From contig JAZUJX010000046.1 of NCBI GenBank assembly GCA_045642965.1, positions 1 through 20,299 of the forward strand: a stretch of DNA of 20,299 bases, read 5' to 3'. Made by a program: the position numbers and the translations under genes. Origin of the DNA: Equadaptatus sp045642965. Lineage in GTDB: Bacteria; Synergistota; Synergistia; Synergistales; Synergistaceae. This document shows positions 5,823-12,836 of the stretch, one piece after another (the first letter of the stretch is position 1; every line of letters starts with the position of its first letter). A model generated the notes under the pieces. That model had not been told where the DNA came from and made no database searches. It saw only the letters and a program-made list of their open reading frames with translations.

Positions 5823-7943
5823 TTATTTCGTGATCATCGTGTTGACAAGATCTTCAAGAACTTTGATTCTTTCGTCCTGTTTGGCAAGCTGTTCACCCTG
5901 AGTTGAAACAGTGCTTTCAAGCGCGCTGTTTTTCTCGTTAAGCGATTTTACCTGCTCACGAAGTGCCGCTCTTGACTGTGTGGTTTCGCCTTTTCCGAAT
6001 CTGATGCTCATGCCCGCATTGTACGCATTCTGTTCGTGGTTGTTATTGCTGATTGACGTTGATGCCGTAAACATCATGTTCGGGTTCGGTTTATAGGCAA
6101 GACCGACTGCTTCTGCGCTTGAGCCTCTGTATCCGCCGTAAGCAACTGCTCCAGTGAACTTATCGTCGCCTTCTCCTGCGGGTTCAACATAATGCAGACC
6201 AGCAAGGGCAGCTGAAATAGCACCTACTTCGCGGAGTTCTTCCGTGTTGGCAACTACGGCTTTGTCGAGTGACATAAGGTCGCTTGAAACTGTGCTTCCC
6301 CATCCTCCAACATGAGTACCTCTTACTGAATCGTAATCACCGATTCTGTCGTCAAGTTCATAGATTGCTTCCTGAACCGTTGAATGTCCGCGGAAATTGT
6401 TTCCGCCGTAGTGGAACGTTGTCGCTCTGTAGAGCTGATCACCGTTGACTGCGTCTTTTGAACCGCGTGAAACTTCTCCGGCCTTGACGTTGACTATCTT
6501 GTTGCCTGCCATGTCAGCACCTTTATTAAACGTTGCGTTGTCTTTAACTTCGAGCGTGCCGTTAAGTTTTGTTTCTCCGTTTGAGGTAAGCCCGTTGTTG
6601 ATTATTGCTCCCTGATTGGCTATAACAAGCCCTTCTGCATCAAGAGTGCCGTTTACCTGCGTAAGGGCGCTGTTAATCGTCGTTGTCTCTCCGTTAAGCG
6701 TCGTGTTGCCGCTGACTGTAAGGTCTTTGCGGATATCTGCGTTGCCGTAGAATTCTGCATCACCGTGAACTGTCTGGCCCCCGTAAATTTCCTGACTGCC
6801 TATAACATTCTGCTTACCTGCTATAGTCTGCGTACCAACTATATTCTGACTGCCTATAATGTCATTTTCGCCCCATACAACGACTTTTGAAGGATCCATA
6901 AGGCTGCCGAAACGTGCGTCAGCATTGACTATAAAATCATTATTGCCGCCTTCGGTTCCGATAATGACGTCTTTTTCAAACGTCGCGTTGTCTTTGAACG
7001 CTGCTTTACCGGTTACGTCAAGCGTGCCGGTTACGTTAAGGTTGCCGCCGATGCGGGCATCTTTGTTAAACTGGGCGTCTCCCCAAAATTCAGCTGTGCT
7101 TTTTTCATCAGCTGCAATGAATTTGCCGTTAACAACTGCACTGGAGTCTACTGCCAGGCTTCCGACTTTTGCCTCGCCGGTTACTGTTTCGTTCCCGTTA
7201 AGTTTTGTTTCTCCGTTTGAGGTAAGCCCGTTGTTTATTGTTGCTCCCTGATTGGCTATAATAAGCCCTTCTGCATCAAGAGTGCCGTTTACCTGCGTAA
7301 GAGCGCTGTTAATCGTCGTTGTCCCTCCGTTAAGCGTCGTGTCGCCGTTAACTGTAAGGCCTTTAGCAACTGTTACGTTTTTGTTAAATGACGCGTTGTC
7401 TTTAACTTCGAGCGTTCCGTTAAGTTTTGTTTCGCCGTTTGACGTAAGCCCGTTGTTGATTGTTGCTCCCTGCTTAACATCAAGTCCTTTACTGACAGAC
7501 ATTTTTCCGGCAAACTGTGCATCTTTTTTGACAACAAGAGTATCTTCGAGCGTTACTGCTCCGCTTATATCAGCACCGCCCTTTATTGTCGCTCCCTGCT
7601 TAACGTCCATTCCGGCGTTGGCATAAATTTTTCCGTTAGCCTGTGTAACGCCGTTTGTCGTTACATTCTGCTTAAACTGTGCACCTTTGTTGACAACAAG
7701 AGTATCCTCAAGTGTCGTCGCTTTCTTTACGTCAAGCGTATCAATTGTGGCTTTTTCAGTTTTAAGTTCTTTGGCGAGTTCTACTTTTTTAACATAATCT
7801 TCAGGCTTGAATGCAGGATCGGGCTTAGCTGCGGGGTCAGGCTTGGCCTCAGGCTCACCAGGCAATGCAAACGCCGGTGCTGACATGCAGAAAACAAAAC
7901 TCACAAGCATTAAAGCTGCTGCTATTTTTTTCATTCTTTTCAT
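5823..7943 (-). CDS. YadA-anchored trimeric autotransporter adhesin
   Basis: A surface protein of the type V c class (706 residues from the chosen start; numbering below counts from the upstream ATG at 7949). A signal peptide ending in AFA (about residue 28) is followed by a Pro/Lys segment with AKPDPA repeats. A repetitive passenger (about 55-480) has recurring GATINNGLTSNGETKLNG and TTTINSALTQVNGTL blocks and a run of six-residue repeats (364-403). A YadA-type stalk motif (NKIVNVKAGEV to AVNGDQLY, 483-507) leads to a C-terminal membrane anchor (about 573-652, with AISAALAG, GAVAYGGYRG and YNAGMSIRFG). Unusually, a predicted coiled coil of about 50 residues follows the anchor (655-705). ATG 7943 is preferred because AGAGGG lies 9 bases before it but only 2 bases before ATG 7949. 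Ligand unknown. Confidence 0.9.
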   Translation of the reverse strand: MKRMKKIAAALMLVSFVFCMSAPAFALPGEPEAKPDPAAKPDPAFKPEDYVKKVELAKELKTEKATIDTLDVKKATTLEDTLVVNKGAQFKQNVTTNGVTQANGKIYANAGMDVKQGATIKGGADISGAVTLEDTLVVKKDAQFAGKMSVSKGLDVKQGATINNGLTSNGETKLNGTLEVKDNASFNKNVTVAKGLTVNGDTTLNGGTTTINSALTQVNGTLDAEGLIIANQGATINNGLTSNGETKLNGNETVTGEAKVGSLAVDSSAVVNGKFIAADEKSTAEFWGDAQFNKDARIGGNLNVTGTLDVTGKAAFKDNATFEKDVIIGTEGGNNDFIVNADARFGSLMDPSKVVVWGENDIIGSQNIVGTQTIAGKQNVIGSQEIYGGQTVHGDAEFYGNADIRKDLTVSGNTTLNGETTTINSALTQVNGTLDAEGLVIANQGAIINNGLTSNGETKLNGTLEVKDNATFNKGADMAGNKIVNVKAGEVSRGSKDAVNGDQLYRATTFHYGGNNFRGHSTVQEAIYELDDRIGDYDSVRGTHVGGWGSTVSSDLMSLDKAVVANTEELREVGAISAALAGLHYVEPAGEGDDKFTGAVAYGGYRGSSAEAVGLAYKPNPNMMFTASTSISNNNHEQNAYNAGMSIRFGKGETTQSRAALREQVKSLNEKNSALESTVSTQGEQLAKQDERIKVLEDLVNTMITK
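6535..6724 (-). repeat. Adhesin internal direct repeat, copy A
   Basis: Bases 6559-6724 recur with few differences at 7195-7360, exactly 636 bp (212 codons) away. The first part, 6535-6614, also recurs at 7393-7472, exactly 858 bp (286 codons) away. Both distances are multiples of three, so exchange between copies would shorten or lengthen the passenger in frame. Confidence 0.85.
7195..7360 (-). repeat. Adhesin internal direct repeat, copy B
   Basis: Near-identical counterpart of 6559-6724 in the same orientation. It encodes the KLNG...GATINNGL...ANQGA...NGTLDAEGL...TINSALTQ block of the passenger. Confidence 0.85.
7393..7472 (-). repeat. Adhesin internal direct repeat, copy C (partial)
   Basis: Matches the first about 80 bases of copy A (6535-6614), at 858 bp spacing, with a handful of substitutions. 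It encodes the GATINNGLTSNGETKLNG and LEVKDNASFN segment. Confidence 0.75.
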
Positions 7944-7958
7944 TTCCATATCCCTCTT

Positions 7959-7969
7959 TATATATATAT
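7959..7969. repeat. TA dinucleotide tract in adhesin leader
   Basis: Five and a half TA units lie immediately upstream of the AGAGGG ribosome site of the adhesin gene. The tract is in the untranslated leader, not between likely -35 and -10 boxes. Confidence 0.6.
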
Positions 7970-8003
7970 TTGTACTGCTTTACTGCCTTGTTAAAACGAA
8001 CAA

Positions 8004-8028
8004 ACAGCAGACGCATACGCGCTGCTGT
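8004..8028 (-). promoter_or_regulatory. Hairpin in adhesin 5' leader
   Basis: ACAGCAG (8004-8010) pairs with CTGCTGT (8022-8028). CGC/GCG pairs continue inside past one bulged base, with loop ATAC. On the minus strand it is followed by TTTGTTCGTTTTAAC, which is T-rich but interrupted. It could be a leader structure affecting message stability or a weak attenuator. Confidence 0.4.
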
Positions 8029-8041
8029 CTGAATAATCACT

Positions 8042-8068
8042 ATATTACTATAAAAAGGAGTTTGACAA
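8042..8068 (-). promoter_or_regulatory. Candidate adhesin promoter
   Basis: On the minus strand TTGTCA (8063-8068) is followed after 15 bases by TAATAT (8042-8047). The spacer is shorter than optimal, so the call is weak. It would give a leader of nearly 100 nt containing the hairpin at 8004-8028 and the TA tract. Confidence 0.3.
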
Positions 8069-8306
8069 GTCTTCCCATACTGTCAATTCATCCCGTATCG
8101 CTCCCCATTCAGGAGACAAACGGCCTTTCTTGTCTTATACTGCACAACCGTGAGTATCCTATCACGCAAAACCACATATTTCAATAGGAAAGAGCATATT
8201 TAAACGGATATTTTGCTCGTTTTCAGCATTTTTTGCGTATTTTTTTCAGATACAGGCGCAAAACTCCGTTTCACTGGCAAAAGCACTGCTCGGCGGTCAG
8301 TTTTTT
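8069..8306. other. Intergenic region, no gene seen
   Basis: AT-rich region between the divergent adhesin and sirtuin promoters. A plus-strand frame beginning at TTG 8062 runs about 41 codons to a stop near 8186. The AAGGAG before it is only one base from the TTG, and the translation is featureless, so it is not called. TTTTGCG and CGCAAAA form a loose inverted repeat around 8230-8266. Confidence 0.5.
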
Positions 8307-8335
8307 GATGTTAATCTCCCAGATTAATGTATAAT
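8305..8335 (+). promoter_or_regulatory. Sirtuin promoter with spacer inverted repeat
   Basis: A perfect TATAAT box (8330-8335) lies 30 bases before the sirtuin start. The -35 is weak (TTGATG at 8305 with 19-base spacing, or GATGTT at 8307 with 17). Between the boxes is a perfect 7-bp inverted repeat with a 3-base centre, TTAATCT CCC AGATTAA (8311-8327), well placed to bind a dimeric repressor. Confidence 0.6.
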
Positions 8336-8365
8336 GAAACAAGACAACGAGGGGGGCGGTTTGAT

Positions 8366-9112
8366 ATGAATTACGAAGAAGGCATAAGCTGGCTTGCGGA
8401 ACGCGTCAAAGCCGGAAACGTTGCGGTTTTTTCGGGCGCAGGTCTCAGCACGGAATCAGGACTGCAGGATTTCCGTTCGCGCACGGGGCTTTGGGCTGAA
8501 GCAGACCCTATGGAGATGTGCTCCATAGACGCTGTGCTGCACAACTACGATAATTTCTGCTCTTTTTACAAGGCAAGGCTTTACGTTCCCGAAAGCATCA
8601 AGCCGAACGCAGGACATAAAATTATTGCCGAATGGGAAAAAGAAGGGTATCTCATAGGAGTTATAACACAGAATATTGACAGGCTGCACCAGCGCGCAGG
8701 CTCAGTGAAAGTCGCAGAGCTGCACGGAAGCATGCTTCCCGTGCGCTGCCAGAAATGCGGAAAGCTTTACGAAACCGATGAAGAATTTATGCGCGGGGAA
8801 CGCTGCGAATGCGGCGGAAAACTGCGTCCCGGAATAGTTTTGTTCGGGGAAATGCTGCCGAATGAACCTTTGACGCTTGCAGACCGCTGGAGTTCACGCT
8901 GTGACACGTTTATCGTTTTCGGTTCTTCGCTGACAGTTTCGCCGGCGAACTATTTCCCTCGCCAGGCAAAGCAATGCGGCGCAAAGCTTGTAATTATCAA
9001 CCGAGACGAAACACCGATGGACTGCATTGCAGATTTGATTGTACACGATGGAATAGGCAGTTACCTCACAAAGGTAAATGCAGCCGTGAAAGGAGCAAAG
9101 GCGCAGCAATGA
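8366..9112 (+). CDS. Sir2-family NAD-dependent protein deacylase
   Basis: A 248-residue sirtuin that removes acyl groups from lysine using NAD, producing nicotinamide and O-acyl-ADP-ribose. The NAD-binding loop GAGLSTESGLQDFR is at about residues 24-37, TQNIDRLH at 101-108, and the catalytic His120 is in ELHGSM. A zinc site uses Cys128, Cys131, Cys147 and Cys149. The last pair has only one residue between cysteines (CEC). GSSLTVSPA follows for NAD and substrate binding. The long upstream frame includes an ATG at 8327, but that overlaps the -10 box. ATG 8366 has a strong GAGGGGGGCGG ribosome site 6-7 bases upstream. The stop overlaps the start of the next gene by four bases (ATGA), so the two are likely co-translated. 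Confidence 0.94.
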   Translation: MNYEEGISWLAERVKAGNVAVFSGAGLSTESGLQDFRSRTGLWAEADPMEMCSIDAVLHNYDNFCSFYKARLYVPESIKPNAGHKIIAEWEKEGYLIGVITQNIDRLHQRAGSVKVAELHGSMLPVRCQKCGKLYETDEEFMRGERCECGGKLRPGIVLFGEMLPNEPLTLADRWSSRCDTFIVFGSSLTVSPANYFPRQAKQCGAKLVIINRDETPMDCIADLIVHDGIGSYLTKVNAAVKGAKAQQ

Positions 9113-9993
9113 CACGGATACTTGAAGGAAAAACTCCGGCAAAACAGATACGCGAATGGATTGCCTCTGAAATATCACAGCTGTCTTTCGTTCCGAAGCT
9201 TGCCGCAGTGCAGATCGGAAGCGACCCTGCCTCGCTGAATTACGTCGGAAGCCAGATAAAAGCGGCACAGAGCGTCGGCGCATGCGCCGAGCATATTCAG
9301 TTTCCGGCTGATATATCAAAGGAACAATTCACAGCGGAATTCGGCAAAATCACCGAAAATACCGACATTGACGCAATTATTCTTATGACACCGTTTCCTA
9401 AGGGCTGGAATGCTGACGAAATACGTGCGCTTATTCCGCCTGAAAAGGATATTGAAGGCATTCTGCCTGAAAATCTCGGAAGGATGTATCTCGGCGAGAC
9501 GGATATACCTCTGCCCTGCACGGCTAATTCCGCCGTTCTGCTGCTTGAATATTACGGCATGAAAAGCTTTGAGGGCAAACGCTGCACGATAGTCGGCAGA
9601 AGCCCGAACGTAGGAAGGGCAGCAGCCCTGCTTATGCTCCACCGCCAGGCAACCGTAACCGTATGCCACACGCGCACCTCGCAGGAGGCTTTTGACCAGG
9701 CTCTTGCAGACGCGGACGTTGTTATTTCGGCAGCCGGACAGGCAGGAATCATAGACCAGCGAAAACTTAAAAAAAGCGCTTGGGTCGCTGACGTCGGCAC
9801 AAATTTCGTTGACGGAAAGCTGACGGGCGACGTTGCACCGTGCGAAGATAACTGCGTTGAGGCGCTTTCGCCGGTGCCTGGAGGCGTAGGCCCCCTGACA
9901 GTTGCGCTTCTGCTCTCAAATCTTCTTCTGCTTGCTACAAAACACAGGCTCGGCAAAGCTATAAAACTCAATATCCAGAATTTCTGCGGTTAA
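9109..9993 (+). CDS. folD: FolD-family protein with altered catalytic residues
   Basis: A 294-residue homologue of methylenetetrahydrofolate dehydrogenase/cyclohydrolase. The fold is well supported: VGRSPNVGRAAA (nucleotide-binding loop), ATVTVCHTRT, ADVGTNFVDGK and SPVPGGVGPLTVALLLSNLL. Tyr45 and Asp114 (in PEKDIEG) match the usual active site. However, the motif that normally reads YVxxKxK is YVGSQIK, giving Gln49 at the catalytic lysine, and the usual VQLPLP is LMTPFP, giving Met93 at the catalytic glutamine. In human and E. coli enzymes these residues are needed for cyclohydrolase activity, so this protein may be dehydrogenase-only or have another role. The start overlaps the sirtuin stop (ATGA) with AAAGGAG upstream. 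It is followed after 32 bases by the small gene at 10026. Confidence 0.88.
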   Translation: MTRILEGKTPAKQIREWIASEISQLSFVPKLAAVQIGSDPASLNYVGSQIKAAQSVGACAEHIQFPADISKEQFTAEFGKITENTDIDAIILMTPFPKGWNADEIRALIPPEKDIEGILPENLGRMYLGETDIPLPCTANSAVLLLEYYGMKSFEGKRCTIVGRSPNVGRAAALLMLHRQATVTVCHTRTSQEAFDQALADADVVISAAGQAGIIDQRKLKKSAWVADVGTNFVDGKLTGDVAPCEDNCVEALSPVPGGVGPLTVALLLSNLLLLATKHRLGKAIKLNIQNFCG

Positions 9994-10025
9994 ATATCTG
10001 CAAAACAGCGAAAGGAGACTGAAAA

Positions 10026-10211
10026 ATGTCCATAGCAGTCGCAATTCAGAAAGGTTCCTCAGTTTACGTCTACGATGAAAGCAACCGCGTGCTTTACACA
10101 AAGACCGGCGAACTGCACGGCTACACGGGAACAACTGTCAACGTGCGCATCGGCAGTACAATCTACACCTATGACGAACGGGGCGCCACAAAATTCACGC
10201 ACAGCGCTTAG
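10026..10211 (+). CDS. Small two-repeat protein of unknown function
   Basis: A 61-residue protein with an excellent ribosome site (AAGGAGA, 8 bases before ATG), third in the sirtuin-folD unit. It has an internal duplication: GSSVYVYDESNRVLYTK in the first half and GSTIYTYDERGATKFTH in the second, joined by GELHGYTGTTVNVRI. The alternating hydrophobic and polar residues suggest a small all-beta fold of four or more strands. There is no signal peptide, membrane segment or cysteine, so it should be cytosolic. I have a recollection of similar short G-S-x-Y-x-Y-D-E proteins in other bacteria but cannot attach a function. Coding status is supported by the ribosome site, spacing and internal repeat. 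Confidence 0.75.
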   Translation: MSIAVAIQKGSSVYVYDESNRVLYTKTGELHGYTGTTVNVRIGSTIYTYDERGATKFTHSA

Positions 10212-10212
10212 C

Positions 10213-10379
10213 TTGTTCAGCAGTTAGCCGACAATAACACTAAAAATCCGTGCGAATGGCGGATTTGTTCAGCAGTTGCAATGGTTTTTAGAGCAATACC
10301 GCCAATTACCATTAACAATGCGCAAGTTGTTTGAACGCAAAATCGTTAACAATGCACAAGTTGTTCTTTACTGTCGGCT
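10213..10379. repeat. Intergenic repeat cluster
   Basis: This gene-free stretch holds several repeats. TTGTTCAGCAGTT occurs at 10213-10225 and 10265-10277. A 20-nt unit TTAACAATGC(G/A)CAAGTTGTT occurs at 10312-10331 and 10346-10365. AGCCGACA (10226-10233) is complementary to TGTCGGCT (10372-10379), so the whole segment could close into one long-range stem. No coding frame is supported. Confidence 0.75.
10244..10269 (+). terminator. Weak terminator after the sirtuin-folD unit
   Basis: AAATCCG pairs with CGGATTT across a 9-base loop (10244-10266), followed only by GTTC. The sequence is a variant of the stronger hairpin at 10395-10419, sharing AAAAATCCG and AATGGCGGATTT. It probably terminates poorly on its own. 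Confidence 0.45.
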
Positions 10380-10394
10380 GATATTCAGCAAAGT

Positions 10395-10421
10395 AAAAAT
10401 CCGCCAATGGCGGATTTTTTT
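10395..10421. terminator. Strong bidirectional intrinsic terminator
   Basis: A perfect 11-pair stem, AAAAATCCGCC with GGCGGATTTTT, loop AAT, followed by further T residues on the plus strand and by TTTTTAC on the minus strand. It lies between converging units and can end both the sirtuin-folD unit and the gyrA-to-iorB unit. Confidence 0.9.
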
Positions 10422-10459
10422 GTTCTAAACTCTATTTCCTACAACCTGCATGCTGTATT

Positions 10460-11035
10460 CTACTGCTCCATGCCTGCGTGAAGCGCTTTTTTGTTAAGCT
10501 CAAGGACTTTTGCCGGCATAAGCTGCTCAAGCACGCTATCCCAGTCCATGTCTGCAATACCGAGCGCTTTTATGAGCGCTCCGAGAAGCACGATGTTCTG
10601 CGCTCTTTCGTTGCCGAGCTCACGCGCTATCTGAGTAGCGTTGAATATTTTAACGTTTTCAACTGCCGCGTTAAGCTGCTCCGTTACCTGTTCAGGATAT
10701 TCGGCAAGCCCTGTAAGCACCGGAAGAGATTTGATTTCGTGGTTGTTGACGACAAGCCAGCCGCCTTTTTTGAGATAGCCAAGCCAGCGCACCGCTTCTG
10801 ATTTTTCAAATGCAACGAGAACGTCCGCTTCACCTTCGGAAACTATCGGGGAAGCAACCTTTGAGCCGTAGCGCACGTGGGTTGAAACAGAGCCGCCGCG
10901 CTGCGACATGCCGTGTATTTCCGACATTTTGATGTCAAAGCCTTTGCGGGCAAGGCCTTCGGAGAGAATTTTGGAAGCAAGGATTGTTCCCTGTCCGCCA
11001 ACGCCTACAAGCAGAATACTTTTGGTGTCGTTCAT
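10460..11035 (-). CDS. iorB: Indolepyruvate oxidoreductase subunit beta
   Basis: The 191-residue gamma-type domain subunit of indolepyruvate:ferredoxin oxidoreductase, which with IorA oxidatively decarboxylates aryl pyruvates from Trp, Phe and Tyr to aryl-acetyl-CoA. The N terminus shows the family pattern LLVGVGGQGTILASKIL (about residues 8-24), then MSEIHGMSQRGGSVSTHVR and a conserved EADVLVAFEKSEA segment. The frame extends 19 codons further upstream into iorA, but the ATG at 11035 has GGGAGG nine bases before it and lies one base after the iorA stop, the expected arrangement for coupled subunits. Last gene of the unit; the terminator lies 40 bases downstream. Confidence 0.95.
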   Translation of the reverse strand: MNDTKSILLVGVGGQGTILASKILSEGLARKGFDIKMSEIHGMSQRGGSVSTHVRYGSKVASPIVSEGEADVLVAFEKSEAVRWLGYLKKGGWLVVNNHEIKSLPVLTGLAEYPEQVTEQLNAAVENVKIFNATQIARELGNERAQNIVLLGALIKALGIADMDWDSVLEQLMPAKVLELNKKALHAGMEQ

Positions 11036-11036
11036 C

Positions 11037-12803
11037 TTACAGGTCCTCCCTTGAAATGGCTTTTTTGGGGCAAATCTGAGCGCAGATTTCACAGCCGTTG
11101 CACATTGCCGTATCTATCTTTGCCTTGCCGTCCTCAACCATGAGCGCAGGGCAGCCCGCTTTGAGGCAGAGCTTGCAGCCGACGCATTTTTCCCTGTCAA
11201 CGGCGCATTTCATCTTCGCGCGTTCCTTCATCACTTCTTTGATAAGCGCACAGGGGCGTTTTGTTATGATTACGAACGGTTCTTCTGCTTCATAACCGGC
11301 TTTAACCGCTTCAGCAGTTTCTTTGAGATTGTACGGGTCTATGACACGCAGATTTTCTTTTTTTATGCCACAGGCAAGACATAGAGCTTCAAGATTCACC
11401 TGATGCGTGGGTTCTCCCATAAGAGTTCTGCCTGTGCCCGGATTTTCCTGGTGTCCAGTCATTGCCGTAATGCGGTTGTCAAGAATGTTGACGACTATAT
11501 CCGCCTTATTGACAACTGCGTCTATAAGTCCAGTTATGCCAGAATGGAAGAAGGTGGAGTCGCCTATAACGGCAAATACCTTTCTGCCGTCGCCTGCTTT
11601 GTCGAGTGCTTTACGGAAGCCTATGCCGCCTGAAATTGAAGCGCCCATGCAGAGCACGCTGTCGTTCACGCCAAGCGGAGGCACAGAACCAAGCGTATAG
11701 CAGCCGATGTCAGCGGTCGTTATGATTTTCTCTTTGTATTTTGCTATTTCGTAGAAGAAACCTCTGTGCGTGCAGCCCGGGCAAAGCACTGGCGGACGGG
11801 GAGGCGCCTTGGCTTCAACAGCGTAGCCGCCTGTTTCCTCAGACGCAGGAACAAAGGCGCGGCGGATGATTTCAGGCGTAAGCTCGCCGACAAACGGAAG
11901 TTTTTCCCTGCCAACGCAGTCTATTCCGAGCTGTTTGGCAAAACCTTCAAGGTAAGGCTCGTTTTCTTCTATAACGTATATTTCGTCATGCGCCGCGGCA
12001 AAGTTCAGCATAAGCTCCGGCGGAAGCGGGAAGGTGAAGCCAAGCTTGAGATAATCTACCGTGCCGCCGAATACTTCCTGTGCGTGCTGGTAGGAAATTC
12101 CGCTTGTGATAACGCCTATTTTGCTGCCGTTGTTTTCCGTGCGGTTAAGCTCGGTTGTTTCGCTGAAAGCCTGCAAATCCTTAAGCCTCTGCTCCAGAAC
12201 GATCTTTCTCTGTTTTGCGTTTGCCGGCGACATAACGTATTTCGGAGTGTTTTTGGAATACGGTTTCACCGCGATTTCCGTTCTTTCGCCAGTTTCAACA
12301 AGAGATTTGCTGTGGCATACACGCGTGCTTACGCGGAAAAGCACCGGAGCGTCAAATTTTTCGGATATTTCAAAAGCCTTTTTTATAAAATCGTGTGCTT
12401 CCTGGCTGTCTGAAGGCTCAAGCATGGGAACCTTCGCGTGGGAAGCGTAGAAACGGCTGTCCTGCTCATTCTGTGAGCTGAACATTCCGGGGTCATCGGC
12501 GACGTTGATAACGTAACCGCCGGAAATTCCGGTGTAAGCGAGGGTAAAAAACGGGTCTGCTGCAACGTTAAGCCCGACGTGCTTCATGGCAGACATGGCT
12601 CTGGCACCGGCAAAAGCCGCCCCAGCCCCTACCTCAACCGCCACCTTTTCGTTCGGTGCCCATTCGCAGTAGATTTCAGGGTAAGTTGATATGTTTTCCA
12701 GAATTTCTGTAGACGGAGTTCCGGGATAGGCTGCTGCAACGTGCAGTCCAGCTTCCCATGCACCCCGTGCTATTGCTTCGTTGCCTGTCATAATTTTTTT
12801 CAT
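11037..12803 (-). CDS. iorA: Indolepyruvate oxidoreductase subunit alpha
   Basis: The 588-residue catalytic subunit. The N-terminal pyrimidine-binding region includes GNEAIARGAWEAG and AAYPGTPSTEI. A middle region contains CPGCTHRGFFYE. The thiamine-diphosphate motif is GDSTFFHSG to ILDN. The C terminus (about 535-585) binds two [4Fe-4S] clusters. The first uses CVGCKLCLKAGCP, with the longer last spacing typical of IorA; the second uses CNGCEICAQICP. All cluster cysteines are present. It hands electrons to ferredoxin, and the acyl-CoA product can give ATP in amino-acid fermentation. The first ATG is used, with GGGGGG 11 bases upstream; a second ATG four codons in is possible. Separated from pssA by 33 bases with no terminator. 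Confidence 0.96.
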   Translation of the reverse strand: MKKIMTGNEAIARGAWEAGLHVAAAYPGTPSTEILENISTYPEIYCEWAPNEKVAVEVGAGAAFAGARAMSAMKHVGLNVAADPFFTLAYTGISGGYVINVADDPGMFSSQNEQDSRFYASHAKVPMLEPSDSQEAHDFIKKAFEISEKFDAPVLFRVSTRVCHSKSLVETGERTEIAVKPYSKNTPKYVMSPANAKQRKIVLEQRLKDLQAFSETTELNRTENNGSKIGVITSGISYQHAQEVFGGTVDYLKLGFTFPLPPELMLNFAAAHDEIYVIEENEPYLEGFAKQLGIDCVGREKLPFVGELTPEIIRRAFVPASEETGGYAVEAKAPPRPPVLCPGCTHRGFFYEIAKYKEKIITTADIGCYTLGSVPPLGVNDSVLCMGASISGGIGFRKALDKAGDGRKVFAVIGDSTFFHSGITGLIDAVVNKADIVVNILDNRITAMTGHQENPGTGRTLMGEPTHQVNLEALCLACGIKKENLRVIDPYNLKETAEAVKAGYEAEEPFVIITKRPCALIKEVMKERAKMKCAVDREKCVGCKLCLKAGCPALMVEDGKAKIDTAMCNGCEICAQICPKKAISREDL

Positions 12804-12836
12804 TTTTCAGCATTCCCCCCGTTTATGTAATAATTT

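Noticed and set aside
8062..8187. TTG-started frame of about 41 codons on the plus strand
   Set aside because: AAGGAG is only one base from the TTG, the composition is unlike the neighbouring genes, and the region fits the adhesin promoter.
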